Origin: Primula veris
Lineage: Eukaryota; Streptophyta; Magnoliopsida; Ericales; Primulaceae
NCBI GenBank assembly: GCA_963682055.1
Contig: OY821745.1
Coordinates: forward strand, 13,709,501-13,773,500
Direction of reading: 5' to 3'
DNA length: 64,000 nucleotides
Shown: in pieces, positions 39,482 through 50,693 of the stretch
Numbering within the stretch: position 1 is the stretch's first letter
Layout of the letters: each line of letters starts with the position of its first letter
The notes under the pieces: model-generated
Database searches by the model: none
The model's input: only the letters and a program-made list of their open reading frames with translations
What the model was told of the DNA's origin: nothing
Translations under genes and position numbers: made by a program

Positions 39482-42400
39482 ATGCCGCCGAAAAAGATGG
39501 GGGTGAACAGCAAGGCCGAGGCCGCACGTGCACGGAAATCGACAACCGAAGCCGAGCGCAAAGAGGTCGAGAACCGCAATAAAGAAGAATCCTACTGGCG
39601 CGAGGCTGAGGGTCCGAAATCAAAAGCCGCTAAGAAGCGTGAGGAGGAGGCCGAGAAACGGGCCGAGACCGTTGCAAGGAAGGCTGAGGCAAGACGATTG
39701 GCTGAGTCCGAGGAGAAGGAGATGGAGAAAGCCGCTGCTGCTAAGAAGATTGATAAGCGCGTCTCCGTGCCACCACCTAAGGTCTTTTATTTATGTATAA
39801 TATATTAATATAAATTTATTGTATTTTGATATTTAGGTCTATTTTGGTGTTTGCTTATTTATTTTGTGTCAAATTTGCTTTTAAAAAGCATTGAGAATAT
39901 AACTTGCTTAGAAGAAGCTTTTGTTTATAACGATGTTTTAAAAAGCAAAATCTTAGCTAAAGCGTTGTTGTAAGAGATATGCTAAAAGCTTAAAAGCGTA
40001 AGCTTTTAGCGGCCTAAAAAGCGAGCTTTTAAGCTTTTTTTAAGCTTTGAACCGAGCTTTTATCGAGCTTTTTCACTACGAAGCTTCTTTTTAAAACAGA
40101 AGTTTATATGTGATTTATAACTTATGTTTGTTGATTAGTTCTTTTTTACTTATTTTTTAACTGACTTGTAAATACACAAAATGATTTAATTGGAAAAAGG
40201 CGCAGCTAAGAAACCTGATAGACGGGTCTGTACCCCCACCCAAGGTCTATGTATGTATGTATATAGAGTGTTTTGGCATCTACCAAAAGGCTGATTTTAT
40301 AAAGGTATGAGTAAAAAGCTTTCTTAAAAGAAGTTTACTTATAATTTATGTTTCTTGACAGGTTGTGTTTTAAATACTTGTTTTGGCTTATGAGTGACTT
40401 GTAAATATACACGATGATTTAATTGAAATTTTAGTAACTGGGGTAGTTTTTATGTGAAAAGGCTAAAAAAATTCTCAATTTTTAGCTTTTCTTTGTTTTT
40501 TTAGCCTTTTTGACCCAAAAGCTAGCTTTTAAGAATCTTGAAAAAAGTTGAGCATACCGCATAATGAGAAAAAAGCTAGCTTTTGATCCATATCTGAGAA
40601 AAAAGCTCCTGCCAAACATGCAAATAATGAGAAAAAAAGCCTGGTATACACGTCTCCGTACCCCCACCTAAGGTCACATATGTGTGTGTGTGTGTGTGTG
40701 GTGCTTTTGGCATCTACCAAAAGGATGCTTTTAAAAAGTGATGAGAAAAAAGCTTGTTAAAAGAAGCTTACTTATAAGTGACTTATAATTTATGTTTCTT
40801 GACAAATTATTTTTTACGGATCTTGAGTTCAATTAGTATTGTTTATAATTTGAAAGAGATAAAATTTGTAGTGATATATAGTCGCAGATGTATTTTTCAC
40901 TGTATTTGAGATAAGCATTGGAAGTACAGGGAATTTGTGTATGTTTTACTAGACTTATTCAACAAAAACTCAATAGATTTATCTTTATTTCTATATTTAC
41001 AAATTTGGAATTGATATTAGTATGAAATTGATAATATTGCGGAATTTGTTCTCACTACTCTACGGTGGCGATGGGAACTGCTAAACTCGTCATTATCCGG
41101 TATCATATAGTGTCAAATTACATGACCAGAGTGTGAGGAAAATTTCCTCTTGCTTATTTTAAAGATTAGTAATCCCAAATAAACCAAGTCTTCGAGCAAA
41201 GTGGGTTTTCCACTTTGAATAGGACCTTAGTATACTCACCACCATACAGTCCATGACGCTTCCAAAATGAGGGTTTATTTTTACTAAAAAATACAAGTCT
41301 TTCTACCGAATACTCAAAAAAACATTATACTTTTGAATTATCCATCAATTTTCGTTCTCTAATACTCGTTATTATCTTTAATAGGTGACTGAAGCGGAAC
41401 TGAGGAAGAGGCGGGAGGAGGAGGCAGAGAAGGCAAGGAAGAGGGCAGAGGAGGGGTCAAGCAGGACACAGGCAGAGGAAGAGTATGAAAAGATTTTGTT
41501 GGCGGCAAATACAAATAGGGATGATACGGTGATTGAGGCGAGGAGCGTGGAGGAGGCGATTGCAAAGATGACGGTGGGAGAGAGCTTGCCGGTAGACCGG
41601 CATCCCGAGAAGAGGCTGAAAGCTTCGTTTAAGGTGTGCGGTTTAGATTTTATTTGAATTTTGTGAGCAACTTAGATTCTGGTGCTAAATTAGGTTAGGA
41701 GAAAGGGTGTCTATATTTTTTTTTTTTTGCTGTTTGTTTATTTCTAATTTTGGGTGTGTGTTGTAGATTATGGTTAAAACAAAGGGGATAGACACTTTTT
41801 GAGCTGATAGGAAACACACTAAAGTTTGGTTCTTTTGTGATATTAAGGCTTTTATGACTTGGTACCTATTATAGCTTAAGCATACGTAGACTACTCATTA
41901 GGGAATATTAGCATCAGCCCATCTACACGGAATTGGTCGGCTGTGTTCTTGTTTGTTTGTGTCTTATTAATTTATCAAGTTACGGGCATGTTATATATTT
42001 AGGGTAAGACTAAGGTGGTAGAAGATTGTTGTGGTGATCTGATACCCCAAGTACTACGTGTAACTTAGACTAGATCCTCAAGGAAGACTAATGTCAAGCC
42101 ACCCATTTGGTAAAATTTATCGGTTAGTCGTGATACTGTTTGTTTGTGTGTTTTCAACCTTTTAGTACTGGCGTGCAACAACATTTATATTTATATTAGG
42201 TTAAGATATGGGCTAGATTTTTTATGTTTTTTGGAACTAGAGGTAGTTATTTTGACTTTGGTGTTGTGATAGGAAGTTGTACCTTTTCTGGTTACCGCCT
42301 TACTGGGTTTTTATAATTGGGTGTTCGAATTAGCTTACACACAGCTCGGTTACTGAGTAACGTTAGCAAAATGACCACGGCTATGGGTCCACCCCTCACT

Positions 42401-45400
42401 ACTTGGGCTGTCGGGTTTTCTATGTCTCATAGCTTTTTATCTCTTGTTTGTTTCTCAGCTCATCTCAACTCTTTCTCTCTCTCTCTCTCTCTATTGTTTC
42501 CCTGGGAGTGTCTTTTGAAAGAGCCTATTGCCATTAGAAATGTCTTCTGAATCATTGTAGCTCTGTTACAGCAATTCTTGGACAAAAAAACTCTATCCAT
42601 AGAGCTTAAAGTTTTCAGGTAAAGGCTAATAAGTTTGGCTTACAAGTTTATCATCCAAATACCATAGTGTTTAAAAGCCTAACCACCAACAGCTTACAAC
42701 TTCAGACAAATAACACCGAAGTATGTTGATAGGATTAGGGCGCTACTGTAGAAGTGATCTAGGTAAAACCGTAAGCCTTTTTAATGCTATATGCATAAAA
42801 CATAAGCTTCCCATTGATAAAAGCATAAAACTTCACGTGAGGTTATCGTTTTTATTTTAGGAACAAGGGTCCGTCGAGATGTTAGTGGTGATGATCGGCC
42901 TGATGGTGATGATTCTACGGTGACACATCTCGGTGATTCCCCAAATGTTATAGTCGTAACGGTCCATGTATCGAACCAGTAAATTTAGTGAAATCATGTG
43001 GGATAATATGTAGTCCAAATGTTATACAATCAAGTGTATAAATAATATTGTGTAAATTTATAAGTTGTGCATCTGCTACCTAGCCGAAAAGGTGTGTGAC
43101 ATGCGTAGCATAATTTGTACCGACATAATTATAGTAAGGGTTAAGCCAAACCGAGACTTAATCGGGTAAGAGAGGGGCCGAACGACTAATGTGTGACACA
43201 CGAATGGTTTAGGCAGAGGTGCGGCTCATCGTCGTGTAACCGAGAAGTAATGAAATTTTGCAGTAATGAAGTTTGGAAGCATTTCTATGAGTGTTTACTT
43301 GGACTTAGGGGTCGATGACTTGGTGCTAATACGTGTAGTGTAAATATGGCATAATAGGTTTAAAAAGCTTCGTTTTGGAATCATCATTATCAAACTATGC
43401 CTTCAACCCAAGAATTTGAATCGGCTATATGAAATCATATGAGATACCTTTCTTTTGTTTGAGAAACGCAGGGATTTCCATTTGGATATATATTTGCCAT
43501 TTTGTGCACATTTAATGCATGAGAAACATTTCGAATTTCATACATGTTTGCACTTTTGCTTTCTTACAATCAGTCAATCACATAAGAAATTTATTAGTAG
43601 TATACGACCATTATTTGAAATCATCATGTTGGGCATTCTGTTGTTTCATGTTCTTGGCATTCCAAGCTACTCAGTGCATTTACTGGTATATCATGGAAGT
43701 TGGCTCTTTATACATGATGACAACATTTCCTTTTTCGTCAATATGTATATGGATTTAGTTGCTTAAATCCTATATTTGTCTTCTTCTTGTCTCAGTAGCC
43801 CGTGTAACGTTGTTCCTAGGTCTTCTATTACTTCCTAGCGACAAAATTGATGCATTTTTGTGAGATAATTAATGTTAAGCGTATTCAACTTTCAGCTCAT
43901 TTCGATTTACTATACTCAACTGTCAACTTTGTGATTTAGTATACTGTACTAAATGAAAACTTTCGATTTAGTATTTTCCGTCCAAATTGACCGTTAAATA
44001 GTGACGTCAGCTAACGTTTTCAGTTAAGTTGAAGGGCAAAATGGTCTTTTTACCTACTAAATTAACTAAAACAAAAAAAATAGCAGCCCATGGGACTCGA
44101 ACCCAGGCCTACCAATCAAAGTGGAAGGTTTTTAACCACTTGGCCACCAATACTTTTATTATAGTAACAGCGTTATATATATATATGTATAGATGTGTAT
44201 ATATACACTTTGGGACTGATTTCGTAAATTTTAGAAAATTCAAATTTTATGTTTGTTTCATTTTGGTCCTTACATTTTCAAAAAAATAGTTTAAAATTAC
44301 AACAAAATAAAAAAAAACACAAAAAAATTATAAAAATTATAAAAATCACAAAAAAATATAAAAAATATAAAAAATAACAAAAAATTATAAAAAAAAACAA
44401 AAATTCATAAAAAAATATAAAAAATTATAAAAATCACAAAAAATCAAAAAAATTATAAAAAAATTATAAAAAAATTAAAAAGTGGTACATATAGTGAATA
44501 TGAACTTATGGAGGTAGTTATGAGTAATATAAGTTCAAAAGTGGTACCTCTTGGGCATTATTTTTTTTGTTTTTGTTTTCAGTAACTTCCTTTAAAAAAA
44601 ATTTCTACTTATACCACTTTTGAACTTATATTACTCATAGCTACCTTCATAAGTTCATATTCACTATATGTACCACTTTTTAATTTTTTTTATAATTTTT
44701 TTGATTTTTTGTGATTTTTTGTGATTTTTATAATTTTTTATATTTTTTTATGAATTTTTGTGATTTTTATAATTTTTTGTTATTTTTTATATTTTTTTGT
44801 GATTTTTATAATTTTTTTGTGTTTTTTTTTATTTTGTTGTAATTTTAAACTATTTTTTGAAAATGTAAAGACCAAAATGAAACAAACATAAAATTTGAAT
44901 TTTCTAAAATTTACGAAATCAGTCCCAAAGTGTATATATACACATCTATACACAGATAGAGTATATATATATATATATAACGCTGTTACTATAATAAAAG
45001 TATTGGTGGCCAAGTGGTTAAAAACCTTCCACTTTGATTGGTAGGCCTGGGTTCGAGTCCCATGGGCTGCTGTTTTTTTTGTTTTAGTTAATTTAGTAGG
45101 TAAAAAGACCATTTTGCCCTTCAACTTAACTGAAAACGTTAGCTGACGTCACTATTTAACGGTCAATTTGGACGGAAAATACTAAATCGAAAGTTTTCAT
45201 TTAGTACAGTATACTAAATCAAAAAGTTGATAGTTGAGTATAGTAAATCGAAATGAGCTGAAAGTTGAATACGCTTAACATTAATTATCTCCATTTTTGT
45301 GCATATTTTCCATTCCATGTTCTGGTTGAATCTTTGTTATGCATCTATGCAAGTGTGTTTGCAGGTCATGTTCCAAATTTTAATACATGGACTGGTTTGA

Positions 45401-48400
45401 AATTTAAGTACCTGTTCTAACCTCAACTCTATTGGTTTGCTTGTTGATTTTCTAGTCAAAAGGTTATCTGTTTCTTAATTGATGGGCAAGAACAAGCTTG
45501 TTATGTGTGAAATATTGGTTCTTATGCTGAAAACCTCATAGGGAAGAAGATTTGTATGACGTGATAGTGTATGTCTTTGCTTCTTTTGGACGGAGTAGTA
45601 TTTCAGGAAATATGGCAGGACTGTTTGAAATATCGTGAAGAGAATAAATTCATATTTCGTTGATAAGACTTTTCTTTTCAATGTCTTCATGGAATGTCAG
45701 ATGCTTGTACCATAGAGCATTACGCAAGACTCCGTTAATCTTTAAAAGGTTTATCTTCTATGTTTGGTTCTCTTCTCTATTTGGAGAAAACTTTAGTTTT
45801 TTATTGTATTTTATTCTTGTTTCTAATTATTTAAGAAAGTGCAAGTGGCATTTTGCATTTCCTTTTGGTAGGCGACGGCAATGGCTTGGATAAAGTTTAT
45901 GCCTGTCTTCCTATCTAGGCATGACTGAACCTTGATGTTGGTATGTTAGGATTTCATTGTGCACGGATACTTGAATTAATTATAAGCAAGTTCTTGCAAC
46001 CAGAACCTAAAAACTATCATGGTTTAAGAAAATTATGCTTGTTGCGGAACGTATAATCAGGCCACAAGAAACAACGGGTAAAGTAACCGTGGCTAGGGTT
46101 AAATTCATTTTAACTTTGTTTCTTCTGCTATAGAGTTTTGTAAATAAGTGATAATCCGTAGAATATGTCTTCTACAAGTTTTATTTACACACAAAAAAGG
46201 AAAAAAATAAAAGAATTGATAAGAAAAAAATTACATGGAGTGATACGACTGGCTGAGTACGAAAAAATATTTAGTAGGATATCTCTTAAAGACTAAGATA
46301 TTAATGGCTCTTGCTTAATCTATAGCTTAAGTTTTCAGTTGTATGCATTGGAAATCCCCTTCTGTTTCGGTTCGAATATGAACTTCAATGTGATTGAGCC
46401 TAGTTATAATTTTTATTTACCATCATTTTAGTGTAAATTACAACTTGGCTCCTGTTTTCTCTGGTATGTCCAATCTAGATCACATAGTTTAGACTTGACA
46501 TCTACAACCAATTTTTGAAATGTTGATGTCAAAACTCCGGTGCATCCCCCAGTTCTATTTGCTAGCGACTAATGAATCTCTCTATACGTGACCTTTTTCA
46601 TATCCCATGAGTCTCTCGTCCCCCTTTTCAACTCACTTTCTTGCGAGAAAGTTATCTCCTTATGTGCTTTTTTAGTACCAATAAGCCTCTCATCATAAGA
46701 TTAGGATAGAAATGGAGGAAGTTTGGCCTTTTCCGGGGAGTGAGCATGGGTTAAAAAGATAATCCAGAATAGTAGTGATGTGTATTTTTGTTTTTGTAAC
46801 TCTAGGTATGAACTTACATATCAGGAACTACTTGATTAGTGCACAATTACACATGATACTTGTAGAAGCCCGTCCATTCCCATCTAAAAAGGCCTATTAG
46901 TAAGGAAGGAGAGGGGCATATATTAAGACTTGGCTTTGATAATGCTCGAAGTGATGTGGGACAATTCCAACAATACTATATCATGGTTATTTTATTTCGC
47001 CACATGCTATGCTTATGAACTTATAGGCTTTGAGATGTGTCTATACTGACACTAGTGTCTTAAAACTCATGTTGCATTTAAATTAGAATTGTGGAATTGA
47101 GATGAATGTTCTTCGGTCAGATCATGCGGTCAGATCATGCAAACAAGTTACATACCAATAGTTGTGAGAGGAACTCTATTGAACCAGAGTGAGAGTATTA
47201 TGACAATGTCAAGCACTTGCTTTCGAACTACCATTTCCATGTCATTAAAAATCTAAGTAATACACATTGCCTGCCCAATTTTTATGATTTATTATCTTAA
47301 TGTTGTTCTTATATGTTGCTTGGTTGTCAATTGATCTTTCCGATAGGCTTTTGAAGAAGCCGAGCTTCCCAGGCTAAAGGAAGAGAAACCAGGTCTTACT
47401 CACACTCAGTATAAGGACTTGATATGGAAGCTTTGGAAGAAATCCCCAGACAATCCTCTTAACCAGGTAAACTTATTCGCTTTCTTATGCTGCTGCTGTA
47501 TTTTTTTATCAATCCGATGTTCAACCCATTGAATTAGGATAATTGGAGTTGGAAAACCAAGCATCGGGATATATTTGTTTTTGGAAATAATATGGATTGA
47601 ACTTTTCCCAGTCAATAACTTCACTTTCGAAATTTTGTATGTCTTTTTGTGTGCAATAGTTCACCTCTAACTTCGAACCCCACGGTTACAAGGCACCAAT
47701 ATTGGGTATCAACTCTTTTCAAGCATTGGAGGCCTTGTAAAGTGGACTCTGCATTGCAAAACAATTCTCTTTTGCATCTATAATGTGGTCTCTTTCACAT
47801 TTCATAGTCTTTGTTTTACGCACCCTTCACTGATTGCACCTTAACCTTTTTAGGTGTTTTATTGCTATGATTAGTTTCCAGATCCTTCTTTTCACTTCCA
47901 CCCATATGCCTCGCCATAGTCATTACTATCTCTCAGAGGCATGGGATTTTTTTTCCATGTTAATCTATTTATTTATTTTAGTGGTTTTTGACTTTTGTAA
48001 AGTACTGAGTTTCTGTAAGTTTTTAAGTCAACATAAGAGAACAAACTAAGCACAATGGTTCAGAGGCTTCTGACGAATTTATATATATTTTTTAAAATGC
48101 TAATATTTATGTTAATCTAATATGACGGACGTTCTGATTTTACCATAGCTTTGGTTTGAATACTCACACATACATGTTAATTTAATATTTTCCCTATTAT
48201 ATAAGCCTTTCAAAACTGTGGTCATGTGACCAGCAAAATCTCCCTCGATAATAAATTTGTCGTATTCCTAAATCTGAATCTCCAAAAAGGCGGACCATAA
48301 TGTCCCGAAGAAAAATGTGATGGATTTTCTAGGGAACTTATATAACTAATAGAGAATGAAGCTAAAGGGGTCTGTGACCGCCAAACAGTGTTTTGACGCG

Positions 48401-49212
48401 GCCATCTCCCAGTTTACTAGGTTTTGGAGAAACTACTTTTATTTATGGCTTGGTCCACCGTGTCTCAACCTAGACTGGGTTCATGGGGAAGTTTCTCTGT
48501 ATATATTGAAACCTCTAGTATTTTTGGTATTTTTCTTGCCAGTTTTAGTGGCTCAATTTTTGACATGATTTAGGGATAAATACTTGTTTAGACACTGTCA
48601 AGCACAACACACAAACATATCAGTATGTGCATAACATTTACTCTGGCTTAATTTTTGAAGGTTTTTGTTTCCTTGAGCCAAAAACACTTTCATGATTCAG
48701 GAAGAAAATTTGGTTCAATTCTACCAAGACTTCTAGAAATCCTTCTTGTCTTGTTAGAATAAGTTATAAGGGTGTCCTTAAGGACCTTTGTATCTCTTAA
48801 TAAATTTGGACAATTTACTAAACTGAAACTAGCATAAGTTTGATGAGGGTAATTTGGTACTTTAATGCTTAAGTTGGACAGAAATATACTAATTATTAAA
48901 GAAACTTTAGTTTAGTTTACTAATTAAAAAAAGTGATAGTTCAGTGTATTAAATCGAAATATGTTGATAGTTAAATATACTAAACATAATTTATCTCTTT
49001 GGAAGATGAATACCTGATTTTTGTTATTCCTTCTATAGAGATTTCCCTGTATTAGTATTGTATCTCTTGAGAAATTACAGTTGGTGTAGCGTATTTGTTG
49101 GTAGCAGAAGCTTAATAATAATATTTACAAACCTTTGATTTTTTTTTTCTAATTTGAAAATTTATTTATTTATCTTACTTTCCATTTTCTGGTTTTGCAG
49201 ATTGCCGACTGA
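39482..49212 (+). CDS. CCDC124: Coiled-coil domain-containing protein 124 homologue (ribosome-associated, Lso2 family), four exons
   Basis: Exons: 39482-39781, 41385-41633, 47347-47466 and 49201-49212, all phase 0, GT-AG. They give 226 residues, the usual size for the family. Exon 1 (MPPKKMGVNSKAEAARARKS, ESYWREAEG, AAKKREEEAEKRAE) is the N-terminal coiled coil. Exon 2 (VTEAELRKRREEE, NTNRDDTVIEARSVEEAI, LPVDRHPEKRLKASFK) and exon 3 (AFEEAELPRL, GLTHTQYKDLIWKLWKKSP, DNPLNQ) form the conserved C-terminal domain. Exon 4 adds only IAD-stop. CCDC124 and yeast Lso2 bind idle 80S ribosomes and help resume translation; the same role is inferred here. A CAAAAA-rich leader (39391-39450) precedes the ATG. 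Intron 2 (5.7 kb) carries a fold-back element. No disabling change was seen. Confidence 0.93.
39740..40830 (+). repeat. Tandem partial duplications of exon-1 end plus intron-1 start
   Basis: The block containing the last exon-1 codons, the CCACCTAAGGT donor and the following intron occurs with its donor at 39782, at about 40244 (upstream block GCAGCTAAGAAACCTGATAG) and at about 40673 (CACGTCTCCGTACCCCCACC), spacing about 460 and 430 bp. The second and third copies share GGCATCTACCAAAAGG and TTATAATTTATGTTTCTTGAC. Copies two and three lie within intron 1. Confidence 0.8.
40679..40701 (+). repeat. (TG)n microsatellite
   Basis: About ten TG units just after the third donor-like copy. Confidence 0.9.
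44093..44146 (-). promoter_or_regulatory. tRNA-like Pol III A and B boxes, left arm
   Basis: On the minus strand, A box TGGCCAAGTGG (44146-44136) and B box GGTTCGAGTCC (44103-44093) fit the TRGYNNARNGG and GWTCRANNC consensus. The surrounding sequence does not fold into a full tRNA, so this resembles a SINE head. Confidence 0.65.
45007..45060 (+). promoter_or_regulatory. tRNA-like Pol III A and B boxes, right arm
   Basis: A box TGGCCAAGTGG at 45007-45017 and B box GGTTCGAGTCC at 45050-45060, mirror image of the left-arm pair, pointing outward in the CCDC124 sense direction. Confidence 0.65.
48895..48990. mobile_element. Relic of the same fold-back family in intron 3
   Basis: GATAGTTCAGTGTATTAAAT and the following AACATAATTTATCTCT parallel the terminal 70 bp of the right arm of 43862-45291. 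Only one end is recognisable. Confidence 0.6.
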
Positions 49213-49478
49213 ATTAAGATTCTATTATAAAATTCCACCAAAGACGACAAGTCTTCATCTACGTTGGTAATATATAACGAGGAGCCTCGGTATATTGGAT
49301 TTCGGCCCTAGGCAGGAAAACCAATGACGGACGTGTAGCCTGAGTTGTGTAATAGAGTAGTGTTTACTTTAGAATTCCAGCTCTGGAATTTGTGAAAAAT
49401 GTGATTATTGGTTTTTTCTTTACCAATGTGGATTCCAAAATTATGGTTTTGTAGACAGTTGAAAGAAGGAAGTATTCT

Positions 49479-49771
49479 GGTTCTCTATTGCTTCTTTGAC
49501 TGTAAAACAAGTTTGCTGAATTGCTTAATCTTTATATTTGTTTTTGTGCTAGGTGAATCGTGGTTTACTGTTTACTCAAATATTACATTTTTGATATTGA
49601 ATGTGAAATCGGAAACACATTGTGAGCTTTATGGTTCTCTATTTGCTTTCTTGACTGTAAATCAAGTGTGCAGAATTGCTAAATCTTTATACTTGCCATT
49701 GTGCTAATCGTGATTTACTGTTTACACGTCACATTTTTTATATTGAATGAAAGTCAGAAACACATTGTGAG
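49479..49771 (+). repeat. 154-bp tandem duplication downstream of CCDC124
   Basis: Two copies begin GGTTCTCTATT(G/T) at 49479 and 49633 and run to AACACATTGTGAG. The second copy has lost several bases. The first copy may overlap the 3' UTR. Confidence 0.88.
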
Positions 49772-50040
49772 AACTCGTCCATGGTTGGTTTTAGTTCAAA
49801 TTGTAAGAAATGTGTGACAGTACAGCATTACGTAGAGATTATTGCACTAAAATAGTTGGTAGAATATTTGATCCAAAAATTCATTATATTTTTGCAAAAA
49901 AATTGTGTTTCAGTGCAAAAATTCATGAAAAATAAATTAGACATATACACATAATTGTTTTTTAAGTAAAATATATTAGCAATATAATGGTAAATATAAT
50001 TACAAAAATTCATCCCACAAAGAAAAACATCCAAAATTAA

Positions 50041-50460
50041 CGGAAAACATGCTAAAACGGTACCCAACCTATCATCTTTTAACGATTTGATACCCAACCT
50101 ATACGTTTTGCTCTAATTTGGTATCCAACCAAACACGCTTTCTAATTTGGTACCCGACCTATACGTATTCAGTTCAGAATCAATTCGCCTCCGGTCATCG
50201 GTTTTTAACGAATAATAAGTCTATTTTACTATTAATTAACATATATGAAAGCTTTAACTCTTATATTAAAGAATTTAAAGTGAAATCACTATTTAAAATT
50301 CTTGAGTTATTAATTAATAAGGTTAAAATGACGGGGGTGGACTGAATCCCCTAATTATAACGAAAATGTATAGGTTGGATAGTAAATTAGAAAATGTGTT
50401 AGGTTGGTTATCAAATCAGTAAAAACTAATAGGTTATGTACTATTTTAACATTTTTCCCG
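50041..50460. mobile_element. Inverted-repeat MITE between the two genes
   Basis: Left end CGGAAAACATGCTAAAACGG, right end CTATTTTAACATTTTTCCCG. The arms also share TGATACCCAACCTA-type blocks. About 420 bp; flanks CAAAATTAA and ACAAAATAC are not a convincing duplication. Confidence 0.65.
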
Positions 50461-50693
50461 ACAAAATACATATCATGTCTTTTCCTAAACCATTCAAACT
50501 GTTTAAACTAACAAGACTTGTTTATTCAACATTCAAAAAAAGTTGGTTTCATACAAATCAAAAATAAGTTGCTTTTTAAGCCAAGAAAAAAACTGCTTAA
50601 ATTGAACCACTTCATGTTGTAGATCATAAGCTAATAGGTAATATGTTGGGATTAAAGAGCACCAAGCAAAGCCTTAAGAACACTTTTCTTTGG

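Larger units (their letters stand above)
43862..45291. mobile_element. Mutator-like fold-back element in CCDC124 intron 2
   Basis: A 1430-bp near-perfect palindrome: two arms of about 685 bp around a spacer at roughly 44547-44615. Ends are GAGATAATTAATGTTAAGCG and its complement. The perfect 9-bp duplication CATTTTTGT (43853-43861 and 45292-45300) points to a Mutator-like transposase acting in trans. The inner arms are low-complexity AAAATTATAAAA-type sequence. Both arms carry tRNA-like boxes. The two matching ORFs (44029-44289 and 44780-45124) only mirror each other through the palindrome. Confidence 0.93.

Noticed and set aside
44093..45060. True tRNA genes
   Set aside because: A and B boxes are present but acceptor-stem pairing and a sensible anticodon arm are not seen; they resemble SINE heads.
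44029..45124. Two nearly identical ORFs on opposite strands, looking like a duplicated gene
   Set aside because: They are the two arms of one palindrome; the reading covers the tRNA-like boxes and AT-rich sequence.
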